From: Variovorax paradoxus
GTDB taxonomy: Bacteria; Pseudomonadota; Gammaproteobacteria; Burkholderiales; Burkholderiaceae_C
DNA: 64,000 nucleotides
Assembly: GCF_030815855.1 (NCBI RefSeq)
Contig: NZ_JAUSXG010000001.1
Span: 1,116,001-1,180,000 of the forward strand
Direction of reading: 5' to 3'
The translations under genes and the position numbers were made by a program. The notes under the pieces are model-generated. The model did no database searches, was not told the origin of the DNA, and worked only from the letters and a program-made list of their open reading frames with translations. Positions 43,780-53,023 of this stretch are shown one piece after another. Numbering within the stretch: position 1 is the first letter of the stretch; every line of letters starts with the position of its first letter.

Positions 43780-43809
43780 GGTCGGAATTCTTCGTAGAAT
43801 GCGGCTTCT

Positions 43810-43864
43810 ATCGCTACGAAAAGCGTAGCGATCGTTGCAGTCTATCGCTACGAAATGCGTAGCG
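43810..43864. promoter_or_regulatory. Twin palindromic operators between CMD and HxlR genes
   Basis: Site 1 at 43810-43832: ATCGCTACG, five bases, CGTAGCGAT (perfect 9-base arms). Site 2 at 43845-43864: TCGCTACG, five bases, CGTAGCG. The centres are 34 bases apart, close to three helical turns. They overlap the probable promoters of both divergent genes and are the natural targets of the HxlR protein. Confidence 0.8.
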
Positions 43865-43900
43865 CAAGAGCAAGCAGGACCTCCTTTGGAAATCTCAGGC

Positions 43901-44239
43901 ATGAACAACGGTGAATCTCCGCCAGAACCGGCCGCGACGGCGGCATCGCGCCGGCCCGTGATGCGGCTGCTGGAGCAACTGGGCCGCAAGGGCACGCTGC
44001 GCATCCTGTGGGAATTGCGCGATGGGCTGCCGCAGACCTTCCGGGCGCTGCGCCTGAGCACGGGGGACATGTCGCCCTCGGTGTTGAACGACCGGCTCAA
44101 GGAACTGCGCGCGGGCGGCATCGTCGCGCTGGCCGATGGGGGCTACGTGCTCACCGAATCGGGCGTCGAACTCGTCAAGCGGCTCAAGCCGCTCAACCAG
44201 TGGGCCGACCGATGGTTCGACGCGGAGGGGCCGAACTAA
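43901..44239 (+). CDS. HxlR-family transcriptional regulator
   Basis: 112-residue single winged-helix protein: VMRLLEQLGRKGTLRILWELRDGLPQTFRALR, SPSVLNDRLKELRAGGIVAL, YVLTESGVELVKRLKPLNQWADRW. The usual N-terminal Cys of redox-sensing HxlR proteins (HypR/QorR) is not present, so sensing must be by another means. ATG at 43901; a TTG at 43835 would run through the operator and is rejected. It likely represses the divergent CMD-family gene and itself. Confidence 0.88.
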   Translation: MNNGESPPEPAATAASRRPVMRLLEQLGRKGTLRILWELRDGLPQTFRALRLSTGDMSPSVLNDRLKELRAGGIVALADGGYVLTESGVELVKRLKPLNQWADRWFDAEGPN

Positions 44240-44291
44240 GATCGGGTGATATTCCCCGCAACCGCGGAGATCCGCCACCGCAGTTTCGTCC

Positions 44292-45557
44292 ATGTCCGTC
44301 ACCACCCTGCTGCTGCAACTCATCGTCATCCTCACCACCGCGCGCATTTGCGGTTGGGTGCTTCGCTACGTCGGCCAGCCCAGCGTGGTGGGCGAAATGG
44401 CCGCGGGCCTCATGCTCGGGCCCGCGGTCATGGGCGCGCTCTTTCCCACGCTGCACGCGCAGTTGTTCTCCAAGGAGCTGCTGCAGGGCCTGTCGTCGCT
44501 TTCGACGGTGGGGCTGGTGCTGTTCATGTTCGTCGTCGGCCTGGAACTGCGGGCTTCGCAGAACATGCGTTCGCAACTCAAGGCCGCGGGCGCCGTGGGC
44601 GTGCTCAGCGTGATCGTGCCGCTGGCGCTGGGCCTCGCGATCTCGCCGACGCTGTACCCCACGCTCGCGCCGGCCGGCGTCGCCTTCTGGCCCTTTGCGC
44701 TGTTCATGGCGGCGGCGCTCTCCATCACCGCCTTTCCGGTCATGGCGCGCATCCTCAAGGACCGTGGCATGACGCGCACGTCCTTCGGCCAGCTGTCGCT
44801 CAGCGCCGCGGCCGTGGTCGACGTGTTCGCCTGGATCCTGCTGGCCTTCGTGGTGGCCCTGGTCGGTGCGGGCGAGGGCTACGCGGGGTTGATCAAGATC
44901 ACCGGGGGCGTGGTGGTGATGCTTGCGCTCCTGTTCTTCGGCTTGAAGCCGGCGTTCGCCTGGCTGCTGCGCGTGAAGGCGCCCGACGGCGAGCCTTCGA
45001 CCACGGTGATGGCCTCGCTCATGATCGGCCTGCTGGCCACCGCGCTCTTGACCGAGTGGCTGCATCTGCACGCGGTGTTCGGCGCCTTCCTGTTCGGCGC
45101 CTGCCTGCCGCGCGACGACCGCCTGCTGCGCTCGCTGAGCGAACGCATCGAGCCGATTTCCATCGTCGTGCTGATGCCGCTGTTCTTCGCGCTGGCCGGA
45201 CTGGGCACCACGGCGAATGCCTTCACCGGTGCGAGCCTGGGGGCGATGCTGCTGATCGTGGCCGTGGCCACCATCGGCAAGATCGCCGGCGGCGCGGCCG
45301 GGGCGCGCATCGCGGGCTACGGCTGGCGCGACAGCCTGGCCACCGGTTCGCTGATGAATGCGCGCGGGCTGATGGAGCTGATCGTGATCAAGATCGGCTT
45401 CGATGTGGGGCTGATCGGTCCCGAGCTGTTCACCATGCTGCTGGTGATGGCGCTTGCCACCACCGCGATGACGGGGCCGTTGATCAACCTGGTGATGGGG
45501 CGGCACAAGACGCCGCCCGTGGCCGAGGCCGAAGCGCAGGTACACGCGGAGCCGTAA
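44292..45557 (+). CDS. Cation:proton antiporter (CPA2/Kef type)
   Basis: 421-residue membrane antiporter with about 12 helices and no TrkA-N domain. Characteristic CPA2 pieces: VGQPSVVGEMAAGLMLGPAV, LVLFMFVVGLEL, SITAFPVMARIL and LSAAAVVDVFAWILLAF (ion-site Asp), LFFALAGLGT and NARGLMELIVI. Could exchange Na+ or K+ for H+. It begins 52 bases after the HxlR gene. Confidence 0.9.
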   Translation: MSVTTLLLQLIVILTTARICGWVLRYVGQPSVVGEMAAGLMLGPAVMGALFPTLHAQLFSKELLQGLSSLSTVGLVLFMFVVGLELRASQNMRSQLKAAGAVGVLSVIVPLALGLAISPTLYPTLAPAGVAFWPFALFMAAALSITAFPVMARILKDRGMTRTSFGQLSLSAAAVVDVFAWILLAFVVALVGAGEGYAGLIKITGGVVVMLALLFFGLKPAFAWLLRVKAPDGEPSTTVMASLMIGLLATALLTEWLHLHAVFGAFLFGACLPRDDRLLRSLSERIEPISIVVLMPLFFALAGLGTTANAFTGASLGAMLLIVAVATIGKIAGGAAGARIAGYGWRDSLATGSLMNARGLMELIVIKIGFDVGLIGPELFTMLLVMALATTAMTGPLINLVMGRHKTPPVAEAEAQVHAEP

Positions 45558-45582
45558 CCGGCGGATGCGATCCCTCGGGGGC

Positions 45583-46260
45583 TCAAGACCAGGAGCGGTC
45601 TTCCAGCACGTAGCCGCCGCCGCGCACCGTGTGCAGCAGCTTGGCCTCGAAGGGATCGTCGATCTTGCTGCGCAGCCTGCGGATGGCCACTTCGACCACA
45701 TGGGTGTCGCTGTCGAGCGGCGTGCGCCACACCTGCTCGGTGAGCGCGCTGCGCGACACGGTCTGCCCGCGATGGCGCAGCAGCACCGCGAGCAGCGTGA
45801 ACTCCTTGGCCGTGAGTTCGATGCGCATGCGGTCGCGAACGCACTGGCCGCTGGCAAGATCGAGCTCCAGGCCGGCCAGCCGAAGCACGGCGGATTCCTG
45901 CGGCTTGCCGGATTGCAGCAGGCCCCGCATGCGTGCCAGCAGTTCTGAGAACCCGAAGGGCTTCACCAGGTAGTCGTCGGCACCTTGCTGCAGGCCATGG
46001 ACACGGTCTTCGACCTTGTCCCGCTCCGTGAGCACCAGCACGGGCACGTTGCTGGACCGCCGGATCGCCTGCAGAGCCGCAAAGCCGTCGCTGCCGGGAA
46101 GCACGACGTCGAGCAGGATCAGCGCGTAGTCGCGCTCCGCGGCCTGGTAGCGGGCCTCGGCACCGCCGCGCACGAAGTCGACGGCATAGCCGTTCTCTTC
46201 CAGGCCCTTCTTCAGCGGGTCGCCCAGCCGGGGCTCGTCCTCAATGACCAGAATTCGCAT
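45583..46260 (-). CDS. OmpR-family heavy-metal response regulator (CzcR-like)
   Basis: 225 residues: receiver (MRILVIEDEPRLGDPLKKGLEENGY, phospho-Asp in LILLDVVLPGSDG, Lys in LVKPFGF) and winged-helix DNA-binding domain (IELTAKEFTLLAVLLRHRGQTVSR, LHTVRGGGYVLE). Best fit is the CzcR/CopR/IrlR heavy-metal group. Divergent from czcI-czcCBA. The sensor kinase that normally follows such a gene is absent: the next gene downstream is the convergent antiporter. Confidence 0.9.
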   Translation of the reverse strand: MRILVIEDEPRLGDPLKKGLEENGYAVDFVRGGAEARYQAAERDYALILLDVVLPGSDGFAALQAIRRSSNVPVLVLTERDKVEDRVHGLQQGADDYLVKPFGFSELLARMRGLLQSGKPQESAVLRLAGLELDLASGQCVRDRMRIELTAKEFTLLAVLLRHRGQTVSRSALTEQVWRTPLDSDTHVVEVAIRRLRSKIDDPFEAKLLHTVRGGGYVLEDRSWS

Positions 46261-46433
46261 CGCGGATATCAGTGATGAGATGGGCGCTGTGGCGTTGACG
46301 ATGTCGTCATGCGGACCGCCAGTAAAACACGGCCGAGTGTCGTACAAGCGCGCCAGGGGACCTGCGGATCACAGGGGCGTTGCAGGGGCATTGCAGGAGG
46401 CGTGCCACAACCCACCGATATACTTTTGGACCC

Positions 46434-46814
46434 ATGCGCCGCTGGCTTCAGATCTTCTTGCTGCTCCTGCTTCCGTTCCAGTTCAGCTGGGCGGCGTCGG
46501 CGGCCTATTGCCAGCACGAGCGCGATGTGCAACCCCGCCATTGGGGCCATCACGAGCATCAGACATCCGAGGCCGGCCGCGGGGACGGTGCCCGCGCCGA
46601 CGACACGCAGAAGAGCCCGGGCACGCAACCGAACGCGCCAGCCGGCGATTGCGCCGCCTGCCACCTCGGCCACGCGCAGCACATGCCGTCGGCGGCAGAG
46701 CAGGGGCAAGGCCTCCCTGCGTTTGCGCAGGCCCTGCGTGTCTTGCGGACGGAGCATTTTGTCTCGCATATCTCCGAAGTGCCCGTGCGTCCTGCACGGC
46801 TTCTCGCCGCTTGA
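46434..46814 (+). CDS. czcI: CzcI-type periplasmic metal-resistance protein
   Basis: 126 residues with signal peptide (LQIFLLLLLPFQFSWA, cleavage near 20), then His/Cys-rich sequence: CQHERD, HWGHHEHQT and CAACHLGHAQHMP. This matches the CzcI group, first gene of czc clusters in Cupriavidus and relatives and thought to modulate induction by metal in the periplasm. Start at MRRWLQIF (46434). It leads the czcCBA genes. Confidence 0.85.
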   Translation: MRRWLQIFLLLLLPFQFSWAASAAYCQHERDVQPRHWGHHEHQTSEAGRGDGARADDTQKSPGTQPNAPAGDCAACHLGHAQHMPSAAEQGQGLPAFAQALRVLRTEHFVSHISEVPVRPARLLAA

Positions 46815-46910
46815 TTCGGCGAGAGAACAAACCCACGCCCCTGAGTCCCCACATCAGCTGAGCTCTCGCCGAATTCCCCCGCCCGTTGTTTTGCAACCCA
46901 GGAGAATTCG

Positions 46911-48230
46911 ATGCGCACGCTCTTCGTGCCGCTGGCCGTCATGGCCTTGGCGGCGCCCCCGGCATTTTCACAAACCGCCGCCGGTTCCAACCCTTTGCCG
47001 CTGCGGCAGGCCGCGGCAAGAACGGTCGAGCCCGCAGGACCGCTCGACTTGCGCAGCGCGCTTGCGCTCGTGCAGCAGTTCAACCCCGGGCTTTCGGCCG
47101 CCTTGCATGAACGGGAGGCCGGCGATGCGGCTCTCGTGCAGGCCGGCGCCTGGCCCAACCCCGTGCTCGAGGCGCAGGTGGAAGACCTGCGCCGCGACAA
47201 CCGCACCACCACGCTGCTGCTGAGCCAGCCCATCGAGCTGGGCGGCAAGCGCGCGGCCCGCGTGACCGCGGCGGAACGCGCCCGCGACCAGGCCGCATCG
47301 GCATGGCTTGCGCGGCGCTCCGGATTGCGCGCATCGGCGATCACGCTCTTCTTCGAAGTGCTGACCGCGCAGGAGCGCTTGCGGCTGGCTCAGGACTCGG
47401 TGACGCTCGCACAGGCGGCGACTCGCGCAGCCGCCAACCGCGTGGCGGCCGGCAAGGTTGCGCCGCTCGAGGAAACCCGCTCGCGCGTGGCCGAGGCAGG
47501 CATCCAGGTCGAACTGCTGCAGGCCGAGGGTACGTTGCGCTCGGCGCGCCAGCAATTCGCGGCGTTGTGGGGCAACCCGAACCCGCGCTTCACGCAGGCG
47601 GAGGGCGCGGTCGATCGGTTACCGGCCGTCCCCTCGGCACAGGACGCGCAGAGCCGGCTCGCGGCGGCGCCCGTGCTGCACCAGGCGCGACTCGAGGTCG
47701 AGCGGCGCCAGGCGCTTTCGGCACTGGAACAGGCCCGGCGCATGCCCGACCTCACCGTATCGCTCGGCGCGAAACGCGTGCTGGCCGAGGACGGCACCGG
47801 CCGCGGCCGCAACCAGGTCGTGGTCGGCTTGTCGGTGCCGCTGCCGATCTTCGACACCAACCGCGGCAACGTTGCCGAAGCGCTGAGCCGCGAAGAGAAG
47901 GCGCGCGACGACCTTGTGGCGGCCGAGCTGCAACTGGGCGCCGATGTTGCACAGGGCATCGAGCGCCTGCGTGCAGCGCGCGCCACCGCCGAGACCTTGC
48001 AGCGCGATGCATTGCCCGGTGCCGAATCGGCCTACAAGACTGCCACCAAGGGATTCGAGCTCGGAAAGTCCAGCTTTCTCGAAGCGCTCGATGCGCAGCG
48101 CACGCTGTTCCAGGTACGCAACCAGTACCTGCTTGCCGTCGCCGAAACCCATCGTGCGGCCGGCGAGCTCGACCGGCTGCTGGGCACCGACGGTGACGAA
48201 CCCCTGCGCGCAATGGCCGTTGCGCGCTGA
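46911..48230 (+). CDS. czcC: CzcC-type outer membrane factor
   Basis: 439-residue TolC-family channel with signal peptide (LAVMALAAPPAFS) and the two OEP repeats, including LDLRSALALVQQFNPGLSAAL and FELGKSSFLEALDAQRTLFQV. In the Czc system it completes the route across the outer membrane for Co, Zn and Cd. 15 bases separate it from czcB. Confidence 0.92.
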   Translation: MRTLFVPLAVMALAAPPAFSQTAAGSNPLPLRQAAARTVEPAGPLDLRSALALVQQFNPGLSAALHEREAGDAALVQAGAWPNPVLEAQVEDLRRDNRTTTLLLSQPIELGGKRAARVTAAERARDQAASAWLARRSGLRASAITLFFEVLTAQERLRLAQDSVTLAQAATRAAANRVAAGKVAPLEETRSRVAEAGIQVELLQAEGTLRSARQQFAALWGNPNPRFTQAEGAVDRLPAVPSAQDAQSRLAAAPVLHQARLEVERRQALSALEQARRMPDLTVSLGAKRVLAEDGTGRGRNQVVVGLSVPLPIFDTNRGNVAEALSREEKARDDLVAAELQLGADVAQGIERLRAARATAETLQRDALPGAESAYKTATKGFELGKSSFLEALDAQRTLFQVRNQYLLAVAETHRAAGELDRLLGTDGDEPLRAMAVAR

Positions 48231-48245
48231 CAAGGAATCCACATC

Positions 48246-49577
48246 ATGAACACAGAAGAACGCAACACACCCGCCGGGCGCATCGGCAAGAAGCAGTGGA
48301 TGGCCATCGTGGCTGTTCTGGTCGTCGGCCTTGCCGCGGGCGCGTTGATCCTGCGCACCGCACCGGCCGGCTCCGAAGCCGCCGTGGGGCATTCCGGACC
48401 GGCGGCGCATGCCGATGGCGAGCACCACGAAGAAGAAAGCAAGGAGGAAGGAAAGGATCACGGCAACGATCACAGCCAGGCCTCCGGCCATGGCGGCAAG
48501 GAGGACACCGGGCACAAGGAGAGCCACGAGAAGGGCCACAACGAAGGCGAGGAAAAGATCGCCTTCACCGACGAGCAGATCAAGGCCGCCGGCGTAAGTG
48601 TCGAAAGCGCCGGACCCGCGCGCATCAAGACGTCGCTGCAACTGCCCGGCGAGATCAAGTTCAACGAAGACCGCACGGCCCACGTGGTGCCGCGCGTCGC
48701 GGGCGTGGTCGAGAGCGTGCCGGCCAACCTCGGCCAGGAGGTGAAGCGCGGCCAGGTGCTGGCGGTGCTCTTGAGCCCGGCGCTCTCGGAGCAGCGCAGC
48801 GAGCTGCAATCGGCGCAGCGCCGGCTCGAACTGGCCCGCACCACTTACCAGCGCGAGAAAAAACTCTGGGAAGAAAAGATCTCGGCCCAGCAGGACTATC
48901 TGCAGGCGCAGCAGGTTCTTCAGGAGGCGCAGATCGCCGTGGCCAATGCCAACCAGAAATTGCTGGCGCTGGGCGCCACGCCGGGCTCGTCCGCGCTCGG
49001 CCGCTACGAACTGCGTGCGCCCTTCGACGGCATGGTGGTCGAGAAGCACCTCTCGCTCGGCGAATCGGTCAAGGAAGACGCCAGCGTGTTCACTATTTCC
49101 GATCTCTCCACGGTGTGGGCCGAGATCAGCGTGGCTGCGAACAACCTGAACCTGGTGCGCATCGGCGAGCCGGTGACCATCCGCTCCAGCGCCTTCGACC
49201 AGGCGGCGAGCGGCACGGTATCGTATGTGGGCTCGCTCATCGGCGCGCAGACACGCACGGCGATGGCGCGCGCGACGCTGACCAATCCGCAGCGCGTGTG
49301 GCGGCCGGGGCTGTTCGTGAGTGTCGAGCTGGAGTCGTCCGAGACGGACGCGCCCGTCACGGTGTCCGCCGATGCGGTGCAAACGGTGGAAGACAAACCC
49401 ACCGTCTTCCTCAAGGTACCCGGCGGCTTCCTGCCGCAGCACGTGCAGACCGGCCGCAGCGACGGCCGGCGCGTCGAGGTGCTGGGCGGGCTCAAGCCCG
49501 GCACGACCTACGCCGCGGAAGGCAGCTTCGTCGTGAAGTCGCAGCAGGGCAAGAGCTCTGCCACGCACACCCACTGA
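48246..49577 (+). CDS. czcB: CzcB-type periplasmic adaptor
   Basis: 443-residue membrane-fusion protein. One N-terminal transmembrane helix (WMAIVAVLVVGLAAGALIL), then a long His/Glu/Lys-rich region (about 50-100, many H-E, H-G-K and H-N-E units) that can bind metal, followed by beta-barrel, lipoyl-like and helical hairpin parts (PRVAGVVESVPANLGQEVKRGQ; LQSAQRRLELARTTYQREKKL). The His-rich insert is typical of CzcB. The C-terminus ends in THTH. Confidence 0.92.
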   Translation: MNTEERNTPAGRIGKKQWMAIVAVLVVGLAAGALILRTAPAGSEAAVGHSGPAAHADGEHHEEESKEEGKDHGNDHSQASGHGGKEDTGHKESHEKGHNEGEEKIAFTDEQIKAAGVSVESAGPARIKTSLQLPGEIKFNEDRTAHVVPRVAGVVESVPANLGQEVKRGQVLAVLLSPALSEQRSELQSAQRRLELARTTYQREKKLWEEKISAQQDYLQAQQVLQEAQIAVANANQKLLALGATPGSSALGRYELRAPFDGMVVEKHLSLGESVKEDASVFTISDLSTVWAEISVAANNLNLVRIGEPVTIRSSAFDQAASGTVSYVGSLIGAQTRTAMARATLTNPQRVWRPGLFVSVELESSETDAPVTVSADAVQTVEDKPTVFLKVPGGFLPQHVQTGRSDGRRVEVLGGLKPGTTYAAEGSFVVKSQQGKSSATHTH

Positions 49578-49586
49578 GGACGCCGC

Positions 49587-52500
49587 ATGTTCGAACGAGT
49601 CATCCGGTTTTCCATCGAACAGCGCTGGCTGGTGTTGCTGGCCGTGCTCGGCATGGCCGCGCTCGGCGTCTTCAGCTACCAGAAGCTGCCGATCGACGCC
49701 GTGCCGGACATCACCAACGTGCAGGTGCAGATCAACACCGCCGCGCCAGGCTATTCGCCGCTCGAGGCCGAGCAGCGCGTGACCTATCCCATCGAGACGG
49801 TGATGGCCGGCCTGCCAGGGCTGCAGCAGACGCGCTCGCTCTCGCGCTACGGCCTCTCGCAGGTGACGGTGATCTTCGCGGACGGCACCGACATCTACTT
49901 TGCGCGCCAGCTCGTGAACGAACGAATCCAGTCGGCGCGCGAGAAGATGCCGCGCGGCATCTCGCCGGTGATCGGGCCGATCTCGACCGGCCTGGGCGAG
50001 ATCTACCTCTGGACCGTGGAGGCGGAAGAGGGCGCGAAGAAGGCCGACGGCAAGCCCTACACGCCCACAGACCTGCGCGAGATACAGGACTGGATCATCA
50101 AGCCGCAACTGCGCAACGTGCCCGGCGTGACCGAGATCAACGCCATCGGCGGCTATGCCAAGGAGTTCCAGATTGCGCCCGACCCCGCGAAGCTCTTGGC
50201 GCACGGTCTCACGATGACCGACCTGGTCACCGCGCTGGAGCGCAACAACGCCAACGTGGGCGCGGGCTACATCGAGAAGCGCGGCGAGCAGTACCTGATT
50301 CGCGCGCCGGGGCAGGTGAAGTCGGTGGAGGACATCGGCAACGTCATCCTCGGCAATGCGGGCGGCATTCCGCTGCGCGTGCAGGACGTGGCCGAGGTCG
50401 GCATCGGCCAGGAGCTGCGCACGGGCGCGGCGACCGACAACGGCCGCGAGGTGGTGCTGGGCACTGTCTTCATGCTGATCGGCGAGAACAGCCGCACCGT
50501 GTCGCAAGCGGTCGACAAGAAGATGCAGGAGATCAACCGCACGTTGCCCGCGGGTGTGAAGGCCGTGACGGTGTACGACCGCACGGTGCTGGTCGACAAG
50601 GCCATCGCCACGGTGAAGAAAAACCTGTTCGAGGGCGCAGTGCTGGTGATTGCCGTGCTGTTCCTGTTCCTCGGCAACATGCGCGCGGCGCTGATCACCG
50701 CGCTGGTGATTCCGCTGTCGATGCTCTTCACCTTCACCGGCATGGTGAACCAGAAGGTCAGCGCCAACCTCATGAGCCTGGGCGCGCTGGACTTCGGCAT
50801 CATCATCGACGGCGCGGTGGTGATCGTGGAGAACTGCGTGCGGCGCCTCGCGCATGCACAGGCGAAGCATGGGCGGGCGCTCACGCGCAGCGAGCGCTTC
50901 CACGAAGTGTTCGCGGCCTCGCAGGAGGCACGGCGCCCGCTGCTGTTCGGGCAGCTGATCATCATGATCGTGTACCTGCCGATCTTTGCGCTCACGGGTG
51001 TGGAGGGCAAGCTGTTCCACCCGATGGCCTTCACCGTGGTGATTGCGCTGCTGGGCGCGATGATCCTGTCGGTCACCTTCATTCCCGCGGCCGTGGCGCT
51101 GTTCATCGGCAACAAGGTTGGCGAGAAGGAAAACCGGTTGATGGTGTGGGCCAGGCGCGGCTACGAGCCGCTGCTGGCGCGCGTGATGACGGCCAAGCCG
51201 CTGGTCGTTACCGCGGCCGTGGTGGCGGTGGTTCTGTCGGGCCTGCTGGCCACGCGGCTGGGCACGGAGTTCGTGCCGAGCCTGAGCGAAGGCGACTTCG
51301 CGATTCAGGCGCTGCGCATTCCGGGCACGAGCCTCACGCAATCGGTCGAGATGCAGAAGCAGATCGAACGCACGCTGAAGGCGAAGTTTCCGGAGATCGA
51401 GCGCGTGTTCGCGCGCACCGGCACGGCCGAGATCGCATCCGACCCGATGCCGCCGAACATTTCCGACGGCTACATCATGCTGAAGCCAGAGAGCGAATGG
51501 CCCGCGCCGAAACGCACACGCGCCGAGCTGCTGGCAGCCGTGCAGGAAGAGGTCGAGAAGCTGCCGGGCAACAACTACGAGTTCTCGCAGCCGATCCAGC
51601 TGCGCTTCAACGAGCTGATCTCCGGTGTGCGCAGCGACGTGGCCGTGAAGATCTTCGGCGACGACATGGGCGTGCTGAACAAGACGGCCGCCGAGGTTGC
51701 GGAAACCTTGGGCAAGATCTCCGGCGCCGCCGAAGTGAAGGTCGAGCAGACCACCGGCCTGCCGATGCTCACGGTGAACGTCGACCGCGGCAAGACCGCA
51801 CGCTACGGCCTCAACGTGGGCGACGTGCAGGACGCGATCTCCATCGCCGTAGGCGGCCGCGAGGCCGGCACGCTGTACGACGGCGATCGCCGCTTCGACA
51901 TCCTCGTGCGCCTGCCCGAGAACTTGCGCACCGACCTGGAGGCGATCAAGCGCCTGCCTGTGGCCCTGCCCAGGGGTGCGGGCACGCAGGAGCAGCGCAC
52001 CAGCTTCATCCCGCTCGGCGAAGTGGCCACGCTGGAGCTCGCGCCGGGGCCCAACCAGGTCAGCCGCGAGAACGGCAAGCGCCGCATCGTGGTGAGTGCC
52101 AATGTGCGCGGCCGCGATCTCGGCTCCTTCGTGGCCGAGGCCGAAGAAGCCATGCGCAAGGTGAGCATTCCGCCGGGCTACTGGACCGCCTGGGGCGGCC
52201 AATACGAAAACCTGGCGTCGGCCACCGAGCGGCTGCAGATCGTGGTGCCGGTGTCGCTGCTGCTGGTGTTCACGCTGCTGTTCGCGATGTTCGGCAACCT
52301 GAAGGACGGGCTGCTGGTGTTCACCGGCATTCCGTTCGCGCTCACCGGCGGCATCGTCGCGCTGTGGCTGCGCGGCATTCCGTTGTCGATCTCGGCGGCG
52401 GTGGGTTTCATCGCGCTCTCGGGCGTGGCGGTGCTCAACGGGTTGGTGATGATCTCGTTCATCCGCAACCTGCGCGAGGGCGGGCTGCCGCTCGACGAGG

Positions 52501-52784
52501 CGATTCGCGAAGGCGCGCTCACGCGGCTGCGCCCGGTACTGATGACCGCATTGGTGGCGTCGCTGGGCTTCGTGCCGATGGCGATCGCCACGGGCACCGG
52601 CGCCGAGGTGCAGCGGCCGCTGGCGACGGTGGTGATCGGCGGCATCCTTTCCTCGACTGTGCTGACGCTGCTGGTGCTGCCGCTGCTCTACCGCGTCGCC
52701 CACCGGCGCGATGAGGATGAAGAGGTGGAAGAAGTCCGCGAACAGAGCCATGGCGCACCGCTAGCTCCTGCACAGGAGAGATGA
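49587..52784 (+). CDS. czcA: CzcA-type heavy-metal RND pump
   Basis: 1065-residue HME-RND transporter. The proton-relay segment in TM4 is DFGIIIDGAVVIVEN (near 405), which has the Asp, Asp and Glu needed for transport and matches the HME1 Co/Zn/Cd class rather than Cu/Ag CusA. Other signatures: SKYGLS-like SLSRYGLSQVTVIF, PDITNVQVQINT at the N-terminus, and the C-terminal LRPVLMTALVASLGFVPMA. Ten bases after czcB; last gene of the czc operon. Confidence 0.95.
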   Translation: MFERVIRFSIEQRWLVLLAVLGMAALGVFSYQKLPIDAVPDITNVQVQINTAAPGYSPLEAEQRVTYPIETVMAGLPGLQQTRSLSRYGLSQVTVIFADGTDIYFARQLVNERIQSAREKMPRGISPVIGPISTGLGEIYLWTVEAEEGAKKADGKPYTPTDLREIQDWIIKPQLRNVPGVTEINAIGGYAKEFQIAPDPAKLLAHGLTMTDLVTALERNNANVGAGYIEKRGEQYLIRAPGQVKSVEDIGNVILGNAGGIPLRVQDVAEVGIGQELRTGAATDNGREVVLGTVFMLIGENSRTVSQAVDKKMQEINRTLPAGVKAVTVYDRTVLVDKAIATVKKNLFEGAVLVIAVLFLFLGNMRAALITALVIPLSMLFTFTGMVNQKVSANLMSLGALDFGIIIDGAVVIVENCVRRLAHAQAKHGRALTRSERFHEVFAASQEARRPLLFGQLIIMIVYLPIFALTGVEGKLFHPMAFTVVIALLGAMILSVTFIPAAVALFIGNKVGEKENRLMVWARRGYEPLLARVMTAKPLVVTAAVVAVVLSGLLATRLGTEFVPSLSEGDFAIQALRIPGTSLTQSVEMQKQIERTLKAKFPEIERVFARTGTAEIASDPMPPNISDGYIMLKPESEWPAPKRTRAELLAAVQEEVEKLPGNNYEFSQPIQLRFNELISGVRSDVAVKIFGDDMGVLNKTAAEVAETLGKISGAAEVKVEQTTGLPMLTVNVDRGKTARYGLNVGDVQDAISIAVGGREAGTLYDGDRRFDILVRLPENLRTDLEAIKRLPVALPRGAGTQEQRTSFIPLGEVATLELAPGPNQVSRENGKRRIVVSANVRGRDLGSFVAEAEEAMRKVSIPPGYWTAWGGQYENLASATERLQIVVPVSLLLVFTLLFAMFGNLKDGLLVFTGIPFALTGGIVALWLRGIPLSISAAVGFIALSGVAVLNGLVMISFIRNLREGGLPLDEAIREGALTRLRPVLMTALVASLGFVPMAIATGTGAEVQRPLATVVIGGILSSTVLTLLVLPLLYRVAHRRDEDEEVEEVREQSHGAPLAPAQER

Positions 52785-53023
52785 CCCATGGCCCCACCGA
52801 AAGCTGAGCTATGCGCCTATCGTCAGGTGTTGAAACGCAAAGCAGACCCTTCTCGAAGCCGTGCGGGGGAATCTCATCGACCGTCCACGGACGGCTCAGG
52901 GCCTGATCTAGGGGCTGGCCTCATAAATTTCCATGTCAGAAGCTCAAGCCCAAGCTATCGCCTGAAGCAGTCGCTCAAAAGTGCATCGTGCTCTTCACCC
53001 TGGTCGTCGACCAGCTCGATCCT

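Noticed and set aside
43835..43900. TTG start of the HxlR gene at 43835
   Set aside because: It would translate through the palindromic operators; ATG at 43901 gives the normal family length.
47619..52751. Very long open frame on the minus strand opposite czcB/czcA, and a matching long + frame at 48296-52714
   Set aside because: Both are shadows of high-GC coding sequence: Arg/Gly/Ala/His-rich translations without recognisable domains, while the czc genes are certain.
52785..53023. Small RNA or gene between czcA and the LysR gene
   Set aside because: 239 bases with no ribosome binding site, domain or clear hairpin with T tract.
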